A DNA stretch of 64,000 nucleotides from contig NZ_JAFMPY010000009.1 in assembly GCF_017353515.1 (NCBI RefSeq), positions 1 to 64,000 of the forward strand. Direction: 5' to 3'. Origin of the DNA: Jiella sonneratiae. Lineage in GTDB: Bacteria; Pseudomonadota; Alphaproteobacteria; Rhizobiales; Rhizobiaceae. Made by a program: the position numbers and the translations under genes. Below, one piece after another: positions 1 to 7,897 of this stretch. The notes beneath the pieces are model-generated. The model was not told where the DNA came from, did no database searches, and saw only the letters and a list, made by a program, of their open reading frames with translations. Every line of letters starts with the position of its first letter. Positions within the stretch are counted from its first letter, which is position 1.

Positions 1-588
1 AAGGGAACCGGGCTCGGCCTGTCGATGGTCCACGGCTTCGCGGCGCAGTCGGGCGGGCGCTTCGCGCTCGAGAGCCAGCCCGGCGCCGGCACCACGGCCG
101 AGATCTGGCTGCCGGTCGCCGCCGCTGTGCGCGAGCTGAGGGCGCCGCAGATGCCGGCGCCGCGACAGCCGGTCTCGAGCCCGGCCCTGACGATCCTCGC
201 GGTCGACGACGACGCCCTGGTGCTGATGGGCACGACGGCGATCCTCGAAGACCTCGGCCATCGGGTTCTGGAAGCCTCGTCCGGGACGAAGGCCCTCGAG
301 ATACTGGAGGACGAGCGGGTGGATGTGGTCGTCACCGATCAGGCGATGCCCCACATGACCGGGCTTCAGCTGATCGCCCGGATCCACGAGCGGCATCCCG
401 CGATGCCGGTCATCCTGGCCAGCGGCTATGCCGACCTTCCGGCGAGCGCCGAGCGGGACGTCCAGCGGCTGTCGAAGCCGTTCTCCGAACGCCAGCTCGC
501 GGAGGCGATCGCCGCGTCGCTGGCGACGGCCAAGGCCAGCAACGTGACGTTTCTCAGCAAGGAAAGAATGCGCCGCGACATCCTGTGA
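1..588 (+). CDS. Hybrid histidine kinase, 3' part (ATPase end plus receiver domain)
   Basis: The frame is open from base 1, so the 5' part lies outside the window. The visible 195 residues start in the G2 box of a histidine-kinase ATPase (GTGLGLSMV, residues 3-11). A linker rich in Ala and Pro follows, then a response-regulator receiver domain (about residues 63-180). The acidic pair VDDD, the likely phospho-acceptor Asp113 in VVTDQAMP and the conserved Lys159 in LSKPF are all present. A kinase fused to a C-terminal receiver is a hybrid sensor that phosphorylates its own receiver before passing phosphate to a partner protein. The input domain and signal cannot be seen. It converges on the chemoreceptor gene at 757, with a short AT-rich spacer between them. 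Confidence 0.9.
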   Translation, partial: KGTGLGLSMVHGFAAQSGGRFALESQPGAGTTAEIWLPVAAAVRELRAPQMPAPRQPVSSPALTILAVDDDALVLMGTTAILEDLGHRVLEASSGTKALEILEDERVDVVVTDQAMPHMTGLQLIARIHERHPAMPVILASGYADLPASAERDVQRLSKPFSERQLAEAIAASLATAKASNVTFLSKERMRRDIL

Positions 589-724
589 AAAATGGGGCGC
601 CAGTTCGGCACAGGCGGTTTGCGGATCCTGTGTTTAAGTTAAACAGCCTAGCACGGACCGACCTGCCTCGGCATTTGTTTGAAACGCTGCAAATTGCTTC
701 AGCGCCCCCTCCGACAACAAGAGC

Positions 725-748
725 ATATGATATTCAATATATGATATT
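725..748. repeat. Short AT-rich direct repeat between convergent genes
   Basis: ATATGATATT occurs at 725-734 and again at 739-748, a 14-base period, in an AT-rich pocket of otherwise GC-rich DNA. It lies just beyond the stop codons of the convergent kinase and chemoreceptor genes. No hairpin terminator is evident in the 168-base spacer. Function unknown. Confidence 0.4.
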
Positions 749-756
749 GGATATCT

Positions 757-2664
757 TTAGGCTACCCGCCGAAGCCGTCCGTGGACGGCTGAGTCCACTG
801 GCTTGTCGGCTCGAAACTGCGCGATCATGGCGATGAGATCGCTCGCCTGACATGTCATGTCCGCGACGGACCGGACAGTGTCCTCGACCATGCTGGCGTT
901 CTCCTGGGTCAGCGTGTCTATTTTGCCGACCGCTACGTTGATGCCGAGGACGCCTTCGGATTGCTCGCGTGCGCCTGCCGAGATCGAACGGATATGCTCG
1001 TCGATTTCCGCAATCTGGGCCTGGATCGTGTCGATAGACGTGCCGGCGACATTAACGAGATTCACGCCGGATTGAACCTCGTTCCGCGTCTTGCCGATCA
1101 ATGCCTTGATGCCTCTGGCAGCCTCCGCGGCGCGTTGTGCCAAGGCACGGACTTCTTGGGCGACGACGGCAAAGCCAGATCCTGCCGGACCCGCCCGCGC
1201 CGCTTCGACTCCGGCATTGAGGGCGAGAAGGTTTGTCTGGAAAGCGATCTCATCGATCATGTCCGTGATGGCACCGATCTCACCAGATGCCTGTTCAATC
1301 CGGCCCATGGCAACAACAGCGTCGCGGACAATTGTGCTGGACTTGTCCGAATTCGCCCGCGCCTCGGTGACACGCGCCATGGCGTCCTTTGCCCGCTGCT
1401 CGGACTGCTTGACCGTCTGGGTGATCTCGGCCAGCGTTCGCCTCGTGTCCACGAGCGAGGATGCTTGGAACTCGGTACGGCGCGACAGGTCCTGCGCGCT
1501 GCCTTCAAGCGTTGAGGAGACCCGACTAACGGTTTCGGCGGCAGCCCGGATCGAACGGATAAGCGGTACGAGCTTACCGAAGGTCGTATTGACTGATTCC
1601 TGCAGATCAGCGAAGGCGCCGGCAGCCTCGCCCTCCATGCGCTGGTTGAGGTCGCCCTCGGCCAGACCGCGCATCACCTTCGAGATTGACGTGACATTGG
1701 TGTCGACAGTGTCGACCAGCTCATTGGCATTTTGAGCAAGAACATTGAGGTCGGACATGGTAAACCGTGTCTCGACCCGGCCTGAGAAATCGCCCTGGAC
1801 CGCCCTATCCATCATTGCCGACATCTCGGCGATCAGCTGCGCCATTTCGTCGGAATAACGCCGGCGTTCCCGCTGCGTAGCGCCGCTTTCTTGTTCCAGC
1901 CGAGTCCTCGCCTCAGCATTGTCGCGGAAGACTTCGAGTGCCGCGACCATCCGATTGATCTCAGCGGTGATACTCTTGCGCGGAAGATCGATATCCGTTC
2001 GTCCGTCGGCGAGAGCCTTCATTGCGGCGGTGACCTGCAGAAGCGGCCGGGTGATGCCACCCGCGATCAACAGGCACAGGACGAGGGCGATCGCACCGCC
2101 CCCGGCCAGCATGATGAGTTCCCCACGGATATCGGCGACTAAGGCGGAATTGGCTTCGGCACTCATCTCCTGCGCGGTCTTGCCGACCAAAGTGTCGACA
2201 GCTGCAGTCCCATCGAGCACTACCTGCTGCTCACGCTTCAGTTTTTCCGCGGTTGGTATAGCGGTCGCCGGCGTCAGGCCAAGCGAGATCTTCAGGTCAT
2301 CGCGCCAGATCTCATAGGACGCAGCAAGCGCAGAAACCTGCTGTTTGATCCTGGGCGATAGATCATTTTCGGAAAATTCGCCGAGAAGCCTGTCGATCGC
2401 ATCGTCATGCTTCCTAAACAGCGTCTCGACCTCTGCCTCCGGTACAAAAGTGGTCATGGTCAGGATACGGCTGAGATCCTCACGCATGGCGTTAACCTCG
2501 ATGGCCACCTCGGTCGACTTGGCGCGAGCATCGAGTGCTCGGTCGACCACCGTCTGCACGGCGCGCTGCCCCTCTTCCGCCTGACGGCCGATGAGAAAGG
2601 AAACGCCGACGCCGGCCAGGATGGCGAGAACAAGCGGCAGGATGATCTGCAAACGAAGCGGCAT
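757..2664 (-). CDS. Methyl-accepting chemotaxis protein
   Basis: 635 residues with the usual transmembrane chemoreceptor layout. There is an N-terminal membrane helix (about residues 7-25), a periplasmic, mostly helical sensing region to about 185, a second membrane helix (about 185-207), HAMP-type regions, then a long cytoplasmic coiled coil. The conserved signalling hairpin is seen as EIAFQTNLLALNAGVEAARA, with GFAVVAQEVRALAQR following, the surface that binds CheA/CheW. The usual EAGRGF reads PAGSGF here. No C-terminal CheR/CheB tether pentapeptide is visible. The start ATG lies 10 bases after the stop of the upstream di-haem peroxidase gene, with GAGAG at suitable spacing, so the two genes are very probably co-transcribed. 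The ligand is unknown; the peroxidase neighbour suggests a redox or peroxide link, which is inference. Confidence 0.93.
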   Translation of the reverse strand: MPLRLQIILPLVLAILAGVGVSFLIGRQAEEGQRAVQTVVDRALDARAKSTEVAIEVNAMREDLSRILTMTTFVPEAEVETLFRKHDDAIDRLLGEFSENDLSPRIKQQVSALAASYEIWRDDLKISLGLTPATAIPTAEKLKREQQVVLDGTAAVDTLVGKTAQEMSAEANSALVADIRGELIMLAGGGAIALVLCLLIAGGITRPLLQVTAAMKALADGRTDIDLPRKSITAEINRMVAALEVFRDNAEARTRLEQESGATQRERRRYSDEMAQLIAEMSAMMDRAVQGDFSGRVETRFTMSDLNVLAQNANELVDTVDTNVTSISKVMRGLAEGDLNQRMEGEAAGAFADLQESVNTTFGKLVPLIRSIRAAAETVSRVSSTLEGSAQDLSRRTEFQASSLVDTRRTLAEITQTVKQSEQRAKDAMARVTEARANSDKSSTIVRDAVVAMGRIEQASGEIGAITDMIDEIAFQTNLLALNAGVEAARAGPAGSGFAVVAQEVRALAQRAAEAARGIKALIGKTRNEVQSGVNLVNVAGTSIDTIQAQIAEIDEHIRSISAGAREQSEGVLGINVAVGKIDTLTQENASMVEDTVRSVADMTCQASDLIAMIAQFRADKPVDSAVHGRLRRVA

Positions 2665-2674
2665 GGAACTACTC

Positions 2675-3676
2675 TCAGTTTGGCAGAGTGGGGAGAGAGG
2701 CTTCTTGCTGATCGGCGGTCATCGAGTGCATGAAGGCGACGAGATCGGCGCGCTCCGCGTCGGTCAGACTGAAGGGCCGCATCAGCGGCGAGCGTGACGG
2801 TCGATCCAAGCCACCGCTCTCGTAGTGTATGACCACCTCCTCCAGCGTCTGCAGGGAGCCGTTGTGCATGAACGGCGCGCGATAGGCGGTGTTGCGCAAG
2901 CCAGGGGTCTTGAACGCATGCAGGGCGAGCGGATTGTCGGGCTCGAGCTTGGCGCGGCCGATATCTTCAGTCGCCAGACCGATGTCGTGGAACTTGTTGT
3001 CGGTGAAGTTCCAGCCGGTGTGACAGCCAGAGCACCCGGCCTTTCCGGTGAAGAGACCGAAGCCGCGTTTGGCGCTATCCGAGACAGCAGTAGCGTCGCC
3101 GTCGACCCATCGGTCGAAGGGAGACCAACCTGTCACAATTGTGCGTTCATAGGTGGCGATGGCCGTCAAGACGTTGGCTTTCGTAATGCCTTCACCGGGG
3201 AACACTTGCTCGAACCAGCGGACATAGTCCGCCACATCGCCGAGATCGCCGACGATGGTGTGGAAGTCGCCGTTCATTTCGGCCGCGGCAGTGATCGGGC
3301 CTTCGGCCTGCGCCTCGAGCGTCGGCGCACGACCGTCCCAAAAATGGGGGCTGACCCAGGCCATGTTCAGCACGGTGGGGGAGTTCCTGGCGAGCGGTGT
3401 GTTTGCGGCGCCGACTGAGCCCGCGACTGGCGCCTCATATCCGAAGGAGGGATTGTGGCAGCTGGCGCAGTTCATGTTCTTGGCGCCGGAGAGACGCGGA
3501 TCAAAGAACAGCATCTTGCCGAGCGTCGCCAACTGCGGTGAATACCGAGCCGCTCCTTCAAACGGAATAGTAAGCGGGCGCTTGTAATCTGCCAGTTCTG
3601 CGGCAACCGCTCCGAAGGAGATAACACAACCCACAATGCCTGAGAGTACGCTAAGAGAAAAATGGACCCTCGTCAT
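2675..3676 (-). CDS. Di-haem cytochrome c peroxidase family protein
   Basis: About 333 residues with a signal peptide (basic MTR start, hydrophobic core, AVAA cleavage region), so it acts in the periplasm. Two haem c attachment motifs are visible, CASCH near residue 70 and CSGCH near residue 215, as in bacterial cytochrome c peroxidases and MauG-like proteins. These proteins take electrons from small cytochromes to reduce hydrogen peroxide or to oxidise a partner protein. The conserved SPTVLNM and FWDGRA segments also fit the family. I chose the ATG at 3676 because GAGG sits six bases upstream and a normal signal peptide follows. An in-frame ATG at 3694 has no ribosome-binding site. It is the first gene of a two-gene operon with the chemoreceptor at 757-2664. 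Confidence 0.9.
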   Translation of the reverse strand: MTRVHFSLSVLSGIVGCVISFGAVAAELADYKRPLTIPFEGAARYSPQLATLGKMLFFDPRLSGAKNMNCASCHNPSFGYEAPVAGSVGAANTPLARNSPTVLNMAWVSPHFWDGRAPTLEAQAEGPITAAAEMNGDFHTIVGDLGDVADYVRWFEQVFPGEGITKANVLTAIATYERTIVTGWSPFDRWVDGDATAVSDSAKRGFGLFTGKAGCSGCHTGWNFTDNKFHDIGLATEDIGRAKLEPDNPLALHAFKTPGLRNTAYRAPFMHNGSLQTLEEVVIHYESGGLDRPSRSPLMRPFSLTDAERADLVAFMHSMTADQQEASLPTLPN

Positions 3677-3996
3677 GTGCTCCCTCATAGGCATTTTTTA
3701 CGGAAGTGATTAGTGTTCCCCTTACGCAGAGATAATCGGAAAATCATTAAGTTTGCATTTCACACGCTTTTTCCCCAACGGGGGCGCAGATGTTTTTCAT
3801 CCAGGGGCAACAAGAAATTTTTGTTAAATCAGAAGTAGAAATCTTGTGCGTGCAAGGTGTTTGCCGTGCGGATCATTTCGGCCTTCATCCGTGTGGCTGT
3901 TCGCCCTTAGGCGAAACCACATGCGCGGCCTCCCGCTCTTCTGGATGGCCCCGGCCCGGCACGCCACTTCGGCATTGTAGCTGCCGAAGCAAAACT
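3677..3996. other. Intergenic region upstream of the peroxidase operon, left flank of the IS
   Basis: No convincing gene is seen. The part near 3690-3800 is AT-richer than its surroundings and should hold the promoter of the minus-strand peroxidase-chemoreceptor operon, although no clear -35/-10 pair stands out. Further left-to-right are two hairpins. TTCGCC/GGCGAA around 3899-3915 is extended by flanking TGTGG/CCACA. CTTCGGCA/TGCCGAAG at 3967-3989 has a 7-base loop and ends 7 bases before the IS end. The minus-strand frame running out of the IS into this flank does not continue the DUF2958 gene seen on the other side of the IS. Confidence 0.6.
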
Positions 3997-5718
3997 GGTT
4001 CTCCCGCACTTTGTGTGGATCGGGAGGAGTCTTTTTGGTCGCGAGAGACACATCGCTGGATTCGCAATGAATCCAGGATCCACCGATGGGCCGGCGCCTT
4101 CTTCCTCTTGTCCCCGAAATAATCCACGTGGTGGAGATCGTTAGTGATCCGGATCGGATCGTCATTTGCAGCCGCCTGAAGACCATCCCGGTGTCGTGTC
4201 CGGGCTGCGGAATGCCATCGCGGGCGTATCATGGGCACTACGATCGCGTCGTCGCCGATCCTCCCTGGCAGGGGAAGCCGGTCTGCCTGCGGATTCGGCT
4301 GCGCCGATTTGCCTGCCAGAACCTTTCCTGCGGACGACGGACATTCTCCGAACCCGTGCAGGCTCTGGCCCGACCCTTCGCGCGTCGCTCCGAGCGGTTG
4401 CGGGAAGTCCAACGTCATCTGGGGCTTGCTCTTGGCGGCGAAGCCGCCGAACGACTGTCGCATCGTCTCGGCATGCGCACGAGCGCCGACACCCTCCTGC
4501 GTCTCGTTCGTGCCGGGGTCCCCGCGGCCGCGACCGCAGCTCCGCGGGTCGTCGGCATCGATGAATGGGCATGGCGCCGCGGACGGCGATACGGAACGAT
4601 GATCGTCGATCTGGAGCGGAATGAGATCATCGACCTGCTTCCGGACCGGGATGCGAAGACGCTGGCGGCCTGGTTGAAGGAGCGCCCCACAATCGAGGTT
4701 ATCGCGCGTGATCGCGCGGAGGTCTTCGCCGAAGGCATTCGCGGCGGAGCTCCAGGAGCGCGGCAGGTCGTCGATCGGTGGCACCTTTTGTGCAATGTCA
4801 GCGCCGTCTTTCAGGTAGCGGTCTCCGCCCACCATCGGCAGATCAAGGAAATCGCCGACGCGGTTCGTACGGCCGAACGACAGGCCGCGCATCGGGACAG
4901 CGTCACCAGACGGATGCCGACGGCGGCCGAACGCGAGAGTCAGGCGCGCCATGCACCGCGGGCTGAGAAGTACGCCGAGATGATGCTGCTCCTGGCAGCC
5001 GGCACCAGTCAGGCGGCCGTTTCGAGGACCCTGGGGCTGGATCGCAAGACAGTGCGGCGGTGGATCCGGCAGAGCGGTCCGCCGCGATGGCGGAAGCCGA
5101 AGCGGGCGAAGGCAATCGATCCTTACCGCGCCTATCTCGAGCAGCGCTGGCAAGAGGGGTGTCGAAATGGCGCCGAGCTCGGCCGGGAACTGGCGCGTCA
5201 GGGCGCCGACATCCGTCCACGCATCGTTCGAGACTGGGCGACTTGCCGACGGCGCGAAGGTGCTGATCGGCTCGATGCGGAACAAGGTCCGAATGGACGT
5301 CGATGGCGACCGCCTTCGACGAACCGCACGACGCGGCTGCTCCAGTGCGATCCCGGCAAGCTTGCCGGCGAGGACCGTCGCTTTGTTGACGACATCAGGC
5401 AGGAGATCCCCGAACTGTCCGCCGTCGTAGAGCTAATCGGGCGTCTCACCAGGCTGCTGCGTTGCCAATCGGACGAAAGCCTGCTCGACTGGTTCAAGGA
5501 TGCCGCGGGCACGCCGCTGGCGCGTTTTGCCGCCACGCTCTCCCGCGACGCCGACGCGGTCGCCGCGGCGATCGAATTGCCTTGGACCACCAGCCCGGTC
5601 GAAGGGCAGATCAGCCGGCTGAAAATGGTCAAGCGAACGATGTACGGCCGAGCAGGCTTCGACCTCCTTCGTCAGCGTGTCCTGGCACCGACATGACCAC
5701 ACAAAGTGCGGGAGAACC
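3997..5718 (+). mobile_element. ISL3-family insertion sequence
   Basis: A 1722-base element bounded by perfect 22-base inverted repeats. The left end, 3997-4018, begins GGTTCTCCCGCACTTTG; the right end, 5697-5718, is its reverse complement. One transposase gene fills the element. ISL3 elements normally leave 8-base target duplications, but the flanking octamers (GCAAAACT on the left, AAAATTCA on the right) do not match. The element is therefore old, or one flank was rearranged or deleted. The right end lies inside a frameshifted DUF2958 gene. Confidence 0.9.
4086..5696 (+). CDS. ISL3-family transposase
   Basis: 536 residues, intact. The N-terminal zinc-binding region has CPGC and a second Cys pair in FACQNLSC. 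An HTH region follows, then a DDE catalytic core, probably Asp159 (VVGIDEWAWRRG), Asp209 (ARDRAEVF) and Glu506 (SPVEGQISRLK). The large insertion between the second Asp and the Glu, and the ending RTMYGRAGFDLLR, are typical of ISL3 transposases. The protein cuts and joins the element ends during transposition. The frame is unbroken, so the element could still be active. The ATG start lies about 70 bases inside the left inverted repeat, and the stop codon runs into the right inverted repeat. Confidence 0.93.
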   Translation: MGRRLLPLVPEIIHVVEIVSDPDRIVICSRLKTIPVSCPGCGMPSRAYHGHYDRVVADPPWQGKPVCLRIRLRRFACQNLSCGRRTFSEPVQALARPFARRSERLREVQRHLGLALGGEAAERLSHRLGMRTSADTLLRLVRAGVPAAATAAPRVVGIDEWAWRRGRRYGTMIVDLERNEIIDLLPDRDAKTLAAWLKERPTIEVIARDRAEVFAEGIRGGAPGARQVVDRWHLLCNVSAVFQVAVSAHHRQIKEIADAVRTAERQAAHRDSVTRRMPTAAERESQARHAPRAEKYAEMMLLLAAGTSQAAVSRTLGLDRKTVRRWIRQSGPPRWRKPKRAKAIDPYRAYLEQRWQEGCRNGAELGRELARQGADIRPRIVRDWATCRRREGADRLDAEQGPNGRRWRPPSTNRTTRLLQCDPGKLAGEDRRFVDDIRQEIPELSAVVELIGRLTRLLRCQSDESLLDWFKDAAGTPLARFAATLSRDADAVAAAIELPWTTSPVEGQISRLKMVKRTMYGRAGFDLLRQRVLAPT

Positions 5719-5877
5719 AAAATTCACGCGGCGTTGACAGTTCGGTCAGGAGCCAGTTGCATTGGCATCCGGCGTGAACAGCTTCAACACCGGCAAAGGG
5801 TCGATATCCTCGCCGGCGGCGGAGCGGCTGCCGTTCTCGAGCATGGTCGCGCGTTGGGCGTTGGTGATGAGGGTCAT
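5719..5877 (-). pseudogene. DUF2958 protein gene, frameshifted and cut by the IS
   Basis: From the ATG at 5877 (GGGAG upstream) the minus strand reads MTLITNAQRATMLENG, then DIDPLPVLKLFTPDANAT. This is the start of the DUF2958 family, small proteins of about 110-120 residues common on plasmids and integrated elements. Near 5754 one base is missing: the frame runs into GS-stop, while the next frame resumes with the family's WLLTEL. About 35 bases later the sequence ends at the IS inverted repeat, so the rest of the gene is lost. The left flank of the IS does not contain the missing C-terminal half. Confidence 0.75.
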
Positions 5878-6083
5878 GTGGGGTTCTCCCGTTGATTGCT
5901 CTTTGCCCTGACGGGCACGGGAGAAGGCGCACGCCGGCTTCAATCCGGCAGTCCTGCCCAACACGGTCTGGTGCGGGCCGGGCATGGATGGACGGATGCC
6001 GGCGGGCAGACACGACCCTGCCGAAGGGCGGCGAGCAACGGGGCCCCCTCCAGGCCGTCACCACACCACGAAAGACCCGGCAA

Positions 6084-6095
6084 CGGTTGCAACCG
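6084..6095. promoter_or_regulatory. Perfect palindrome upstream of the XRE gene
   Basis: CGGTTGCAACCG is a perfect 12-base palindrome about 50 bases before the start of the XRE-type regulator. Such regulators often bind short palindromes in their own promoter, so this is a candidate operator. No binding evidence can be taken from sequence alone. Confidence 0.4.
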
Positions 6096-6146
6096 ATTCT
6101 GCCGGCGCGATAGCATTTGCGGGGAAAAGCTTGGCATAGAGGTGCG

Positions 6147-6533
6147 ATGGCACGGCGCCAACGACAGGACAGGGAGCTGGATGCAGCGATCGGCCGTCGC
6201 CTGCGGATGCATCGCCTCGCGCGCGGTATGATCCAGATGGAGCTCGCCCGGGCGCTGGGTGTGTCCGATCAACAGATCCAGAAGTACGAACAGGGCCACA
6301 TCCGCCTCAGCGCCAGCCGGCTGCAGCGGGCGGCCGAGGTGCTGGACCTGCCGATCAGCGCGTTCCTTTACGAGCCTGCCGCTCCCGGAACCGCAGATGA
6401 TGACCTGATCGTCTTTGCCACGACGGTCGAGGGCTTTGACCTCAATCGCGCCTTTGCGGCGATCGCTGACCGTCACGTCCGCCGCAACGTCATCCGGCTG
6501 GTCGAGGCGATCGCCAAGGATGCCGCCCGGTAA
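6147..6533 (+). CDS. XRE-family helix-turn-helix regulator
   Basis: 128 residues. Residues about 8-65 form a Cro/CI-type helix-turn-helix: IGRRLRMHRLARGMIQMELARALGVSDQQIQKYEQG in overlapping parts, with the expected Gln and Lys-Tyr-Glu positions. The C-terminal half is short and has no recognisable ligand domain. The ATG at 6147 is preceded by AGAGGT with 3-4 bases spacing; an upstream TTG at 6117 lacks one. This regulator type, a single HTH with a short acidic-basic tail, is common in Hyphomicrobiales, often next to mobile DNA. A palindrome at 6084-6095 could be its operator. Targets unknown. Confidence 0.85.
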   Translation: MARRQRQDRELDAAIGRRLRMHRLARGMIQMELARALGVSDQQIQKYEQGHIRLSASRLQRAAEVLDLPISAFLYEPAAPGTADDDLIVFATTVEGFDLNRAFAAIADRHVRRNVIRLVEAIAKDAAR

Positions 6534-6605
6534 CGGGCCGGCAGGGGCCGGTGCCGCAAGCACCTGCCCCCGTCTCCTCACTGGCTCCAGGATGGCAGTC
6601 TCAGC

Positions 6606-7115
6606 TCACGGAACGATCGCGCCGAGAACCTGTCCGACATTGCCCTGATAGGTCAGCAGCTTGTCGGCGGTGTCGCCGAGGATCTTGCTGCCGCCCTTCT
6701 GGTACCAGTTGTCGGAGCAGGCGGTTCCGCGGGTCTTCTGCATGTCGATCTTGCGCAGGCCGGTTGCCGGATCGCGGCGCACGGTGGCGAAGATGCAGCC
6801 GATCTCGGCGAAGCTGAGCGGAATGCAGTAGGCCGTGGGGAGCTGGGCGTTGCTCATCAGCAGCCAGCCGCTGTTCCCGCTGCACTTGGCATGCATGTCC
6901 ATGATGTTGCCGGACGTCCCGTCGGCGAAGGTGATGTTCGCATTGAGCGGAGTCCAGGCGCTGTCGACAGCGGGGACGTTGGCGCCGTTGAGAAGGATCG
7001 GCTCCTTGGTGGCGTTGATGACGACGGCGTAGGTGTCGGCGAAGGCGACGGCCGGAGCGAGCGTTCCGACCAGCGGCAGCAGGGCGGAGAGGAGGATCTT
7101 GCGAAGGCTGCGCAT
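6606..7115 (-). CDS. Secreted protein of unknown function
   Basis: 169 residues with a clear signal peptide (MRSLRKILLSALLPLVG, cleavage near VAFA-DT). The mature part has four cysteines (CSGN, CIPL, GCIF, ACSD) that could form two disulfides in the periplasm or outside the cell. AGGA lies at good spacing before the ATG. I recognise no family. The sequence has an even, beta-rich look (VVINATKEPILLNG, ITFADGTSGNIM) with no catalytic motif. It converges on the XRE gene, with 72 bases between stops. Confidence 0.7.
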   Translation of the reverse strand: MRSLRKILLSALLPLVGTLAPAVAFADTYAVVINATKEPILLNGANVPAVDSAWTPLNANITFADGTSGNIMDMHAKCSGNSGWLLMSNAQLPTAYCIPLSFAEIGCIFATVRRDPATGLRKIDMQKTRGTACSDNWYQKGGSKILGDTADKLLTYQGNVGQVLGAIVP

Positions 7116-7622
7116 GGGAGTGTTCCTGAAGCTTGGGGAGGCGGGCGAACCATTTCGCCGGCATCAGGAACCTAGCGACGAGGGGGCTTTGTCCGCTGTG
7201 ACCGGGATCACCACGGGATTGCCTCTGGACCTTCCTCTCTTGCCGCCCCGCGCAACGACGGCAATTGCTGATCGCATATGTCTTATGTCGGGCGGAGTTC
7301 GCGGCCCAGCGAGCCTCGGAGAGCAATAGGCGCTCTGGCATCCCTGCGGACGGGGGAAAGCTGCAAAGCCGGATCTCACGCCGCTCTCGGCCTCGGCTGG
7401 TACGACCTCATCACCTACCCGTAGGCACGCGATTCATCCGGGTGAGATGGTATGAGATGCGGTGAACCAGGGCGGGCTACAGTGATACGCCAAGGGCCTT
7501 GCAACCCGATTCCTCTCTCGCTCCGGGTCCTCCCTTTTACGGTGCTGCTACCGGGGGAAGCGCCGAGCGCGGTCTGTGGGAGTTTTTCAATTAATTTCGA
7601 GATTTTTTCAGGGGATGCCCGG
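7116..7622. other. Non-coding stretch at the left edge of the accessory segment
   Basis: No gene is supported here. Short frames exist on both strands but none has a ribosome-binding site plus a protein-like composition. Base composition drops toward AT from about 7560. The region may hold the promoter of the minus-strand secreted protein (near 7120-7180) and the left junction of the replication module, but no attachment-site repeat could be matched with the right side near 12.3 kb. Confidence 0.5.
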
Positions 7623-7657
7623 AATATTGCCTTCGATTAACCGGATAGAGGTTAAAT

Positions 7658-7897
7658 GTAGCAATAAATCATTTCTGCGCAGCGATGCGAACGGAATAAT
7701 TCTAGCGATTTCAGTATCTTACGATTTTCTGCGTTATCTGCTACACTTCCCTAGACATATATATATATCTCTCTCTCTTTATATATAGGGGCGTCGGAAT
7801 CGTAGCAGAAAATGCAGAAAACTCGAAAGCCCTATGTAGCAGGGGTTTGAGGGTCGTCGAATTAGTGAATCGGCCGTAGCAGAAATAGCAGAAAATC
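7658..7897. repeat. Iteron-like repeat cluster, candidate replication origin
   Basis: A 9-base unit TAGCAGAAA recurs in pairs. Position 7876-7897 has two exact tandem copies (TAGCAGAAATAGCAGAAA) followed by ATC. Position 7802-7822 has GTAGCAGAAAATGCAGAAAA. Position 7723-7744 has the same double site in reverse orientation (GATTTTCTGC, then CTGCTAC). Half sites occur at 7836-7842, 7658-7663 and 7671-7678. An (AT)n/(CT)n stretch lies in the middle. Arrays of short repeats beside AT-rich DNA and near a primase/helicase gene are what replication origins of phages and plasmids look like; that this one is an origin is inference. Confidence 0.6.
7756..7787. repeat. AT/CT microsatellite
   Basis: An alternating AT run (about 7757-7768), a CT run (7768-7778) and a second AT run (7780-7787) lie in the centre of the iteron-like cluster. 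It is very unlike the GC-rich surroundings and could be an easily melted element. Confidence 0.7.

Noticed and set aside
3885-5285. A 466-codon minus-strand frame opposite the transposase
   Set aside because: It lies antisense to a clear ISL3 transposase with all catalytic motifs and has no recognisable protein features; it is a by-product of high GC.
3989-5726. Possible 8-base target duplication of the IS
   Set aside because: The flanking octamers GCAAAACT and AAAATTCA do not match in any shift that keeps the inverted repeats intact.
7576-7788. A 70-codon AT-rich plus-strand frame
   Set aside because: It runs through the iteron and microsatellite region, has no ribosome-binding site and its predicted peptide follows the repeats.
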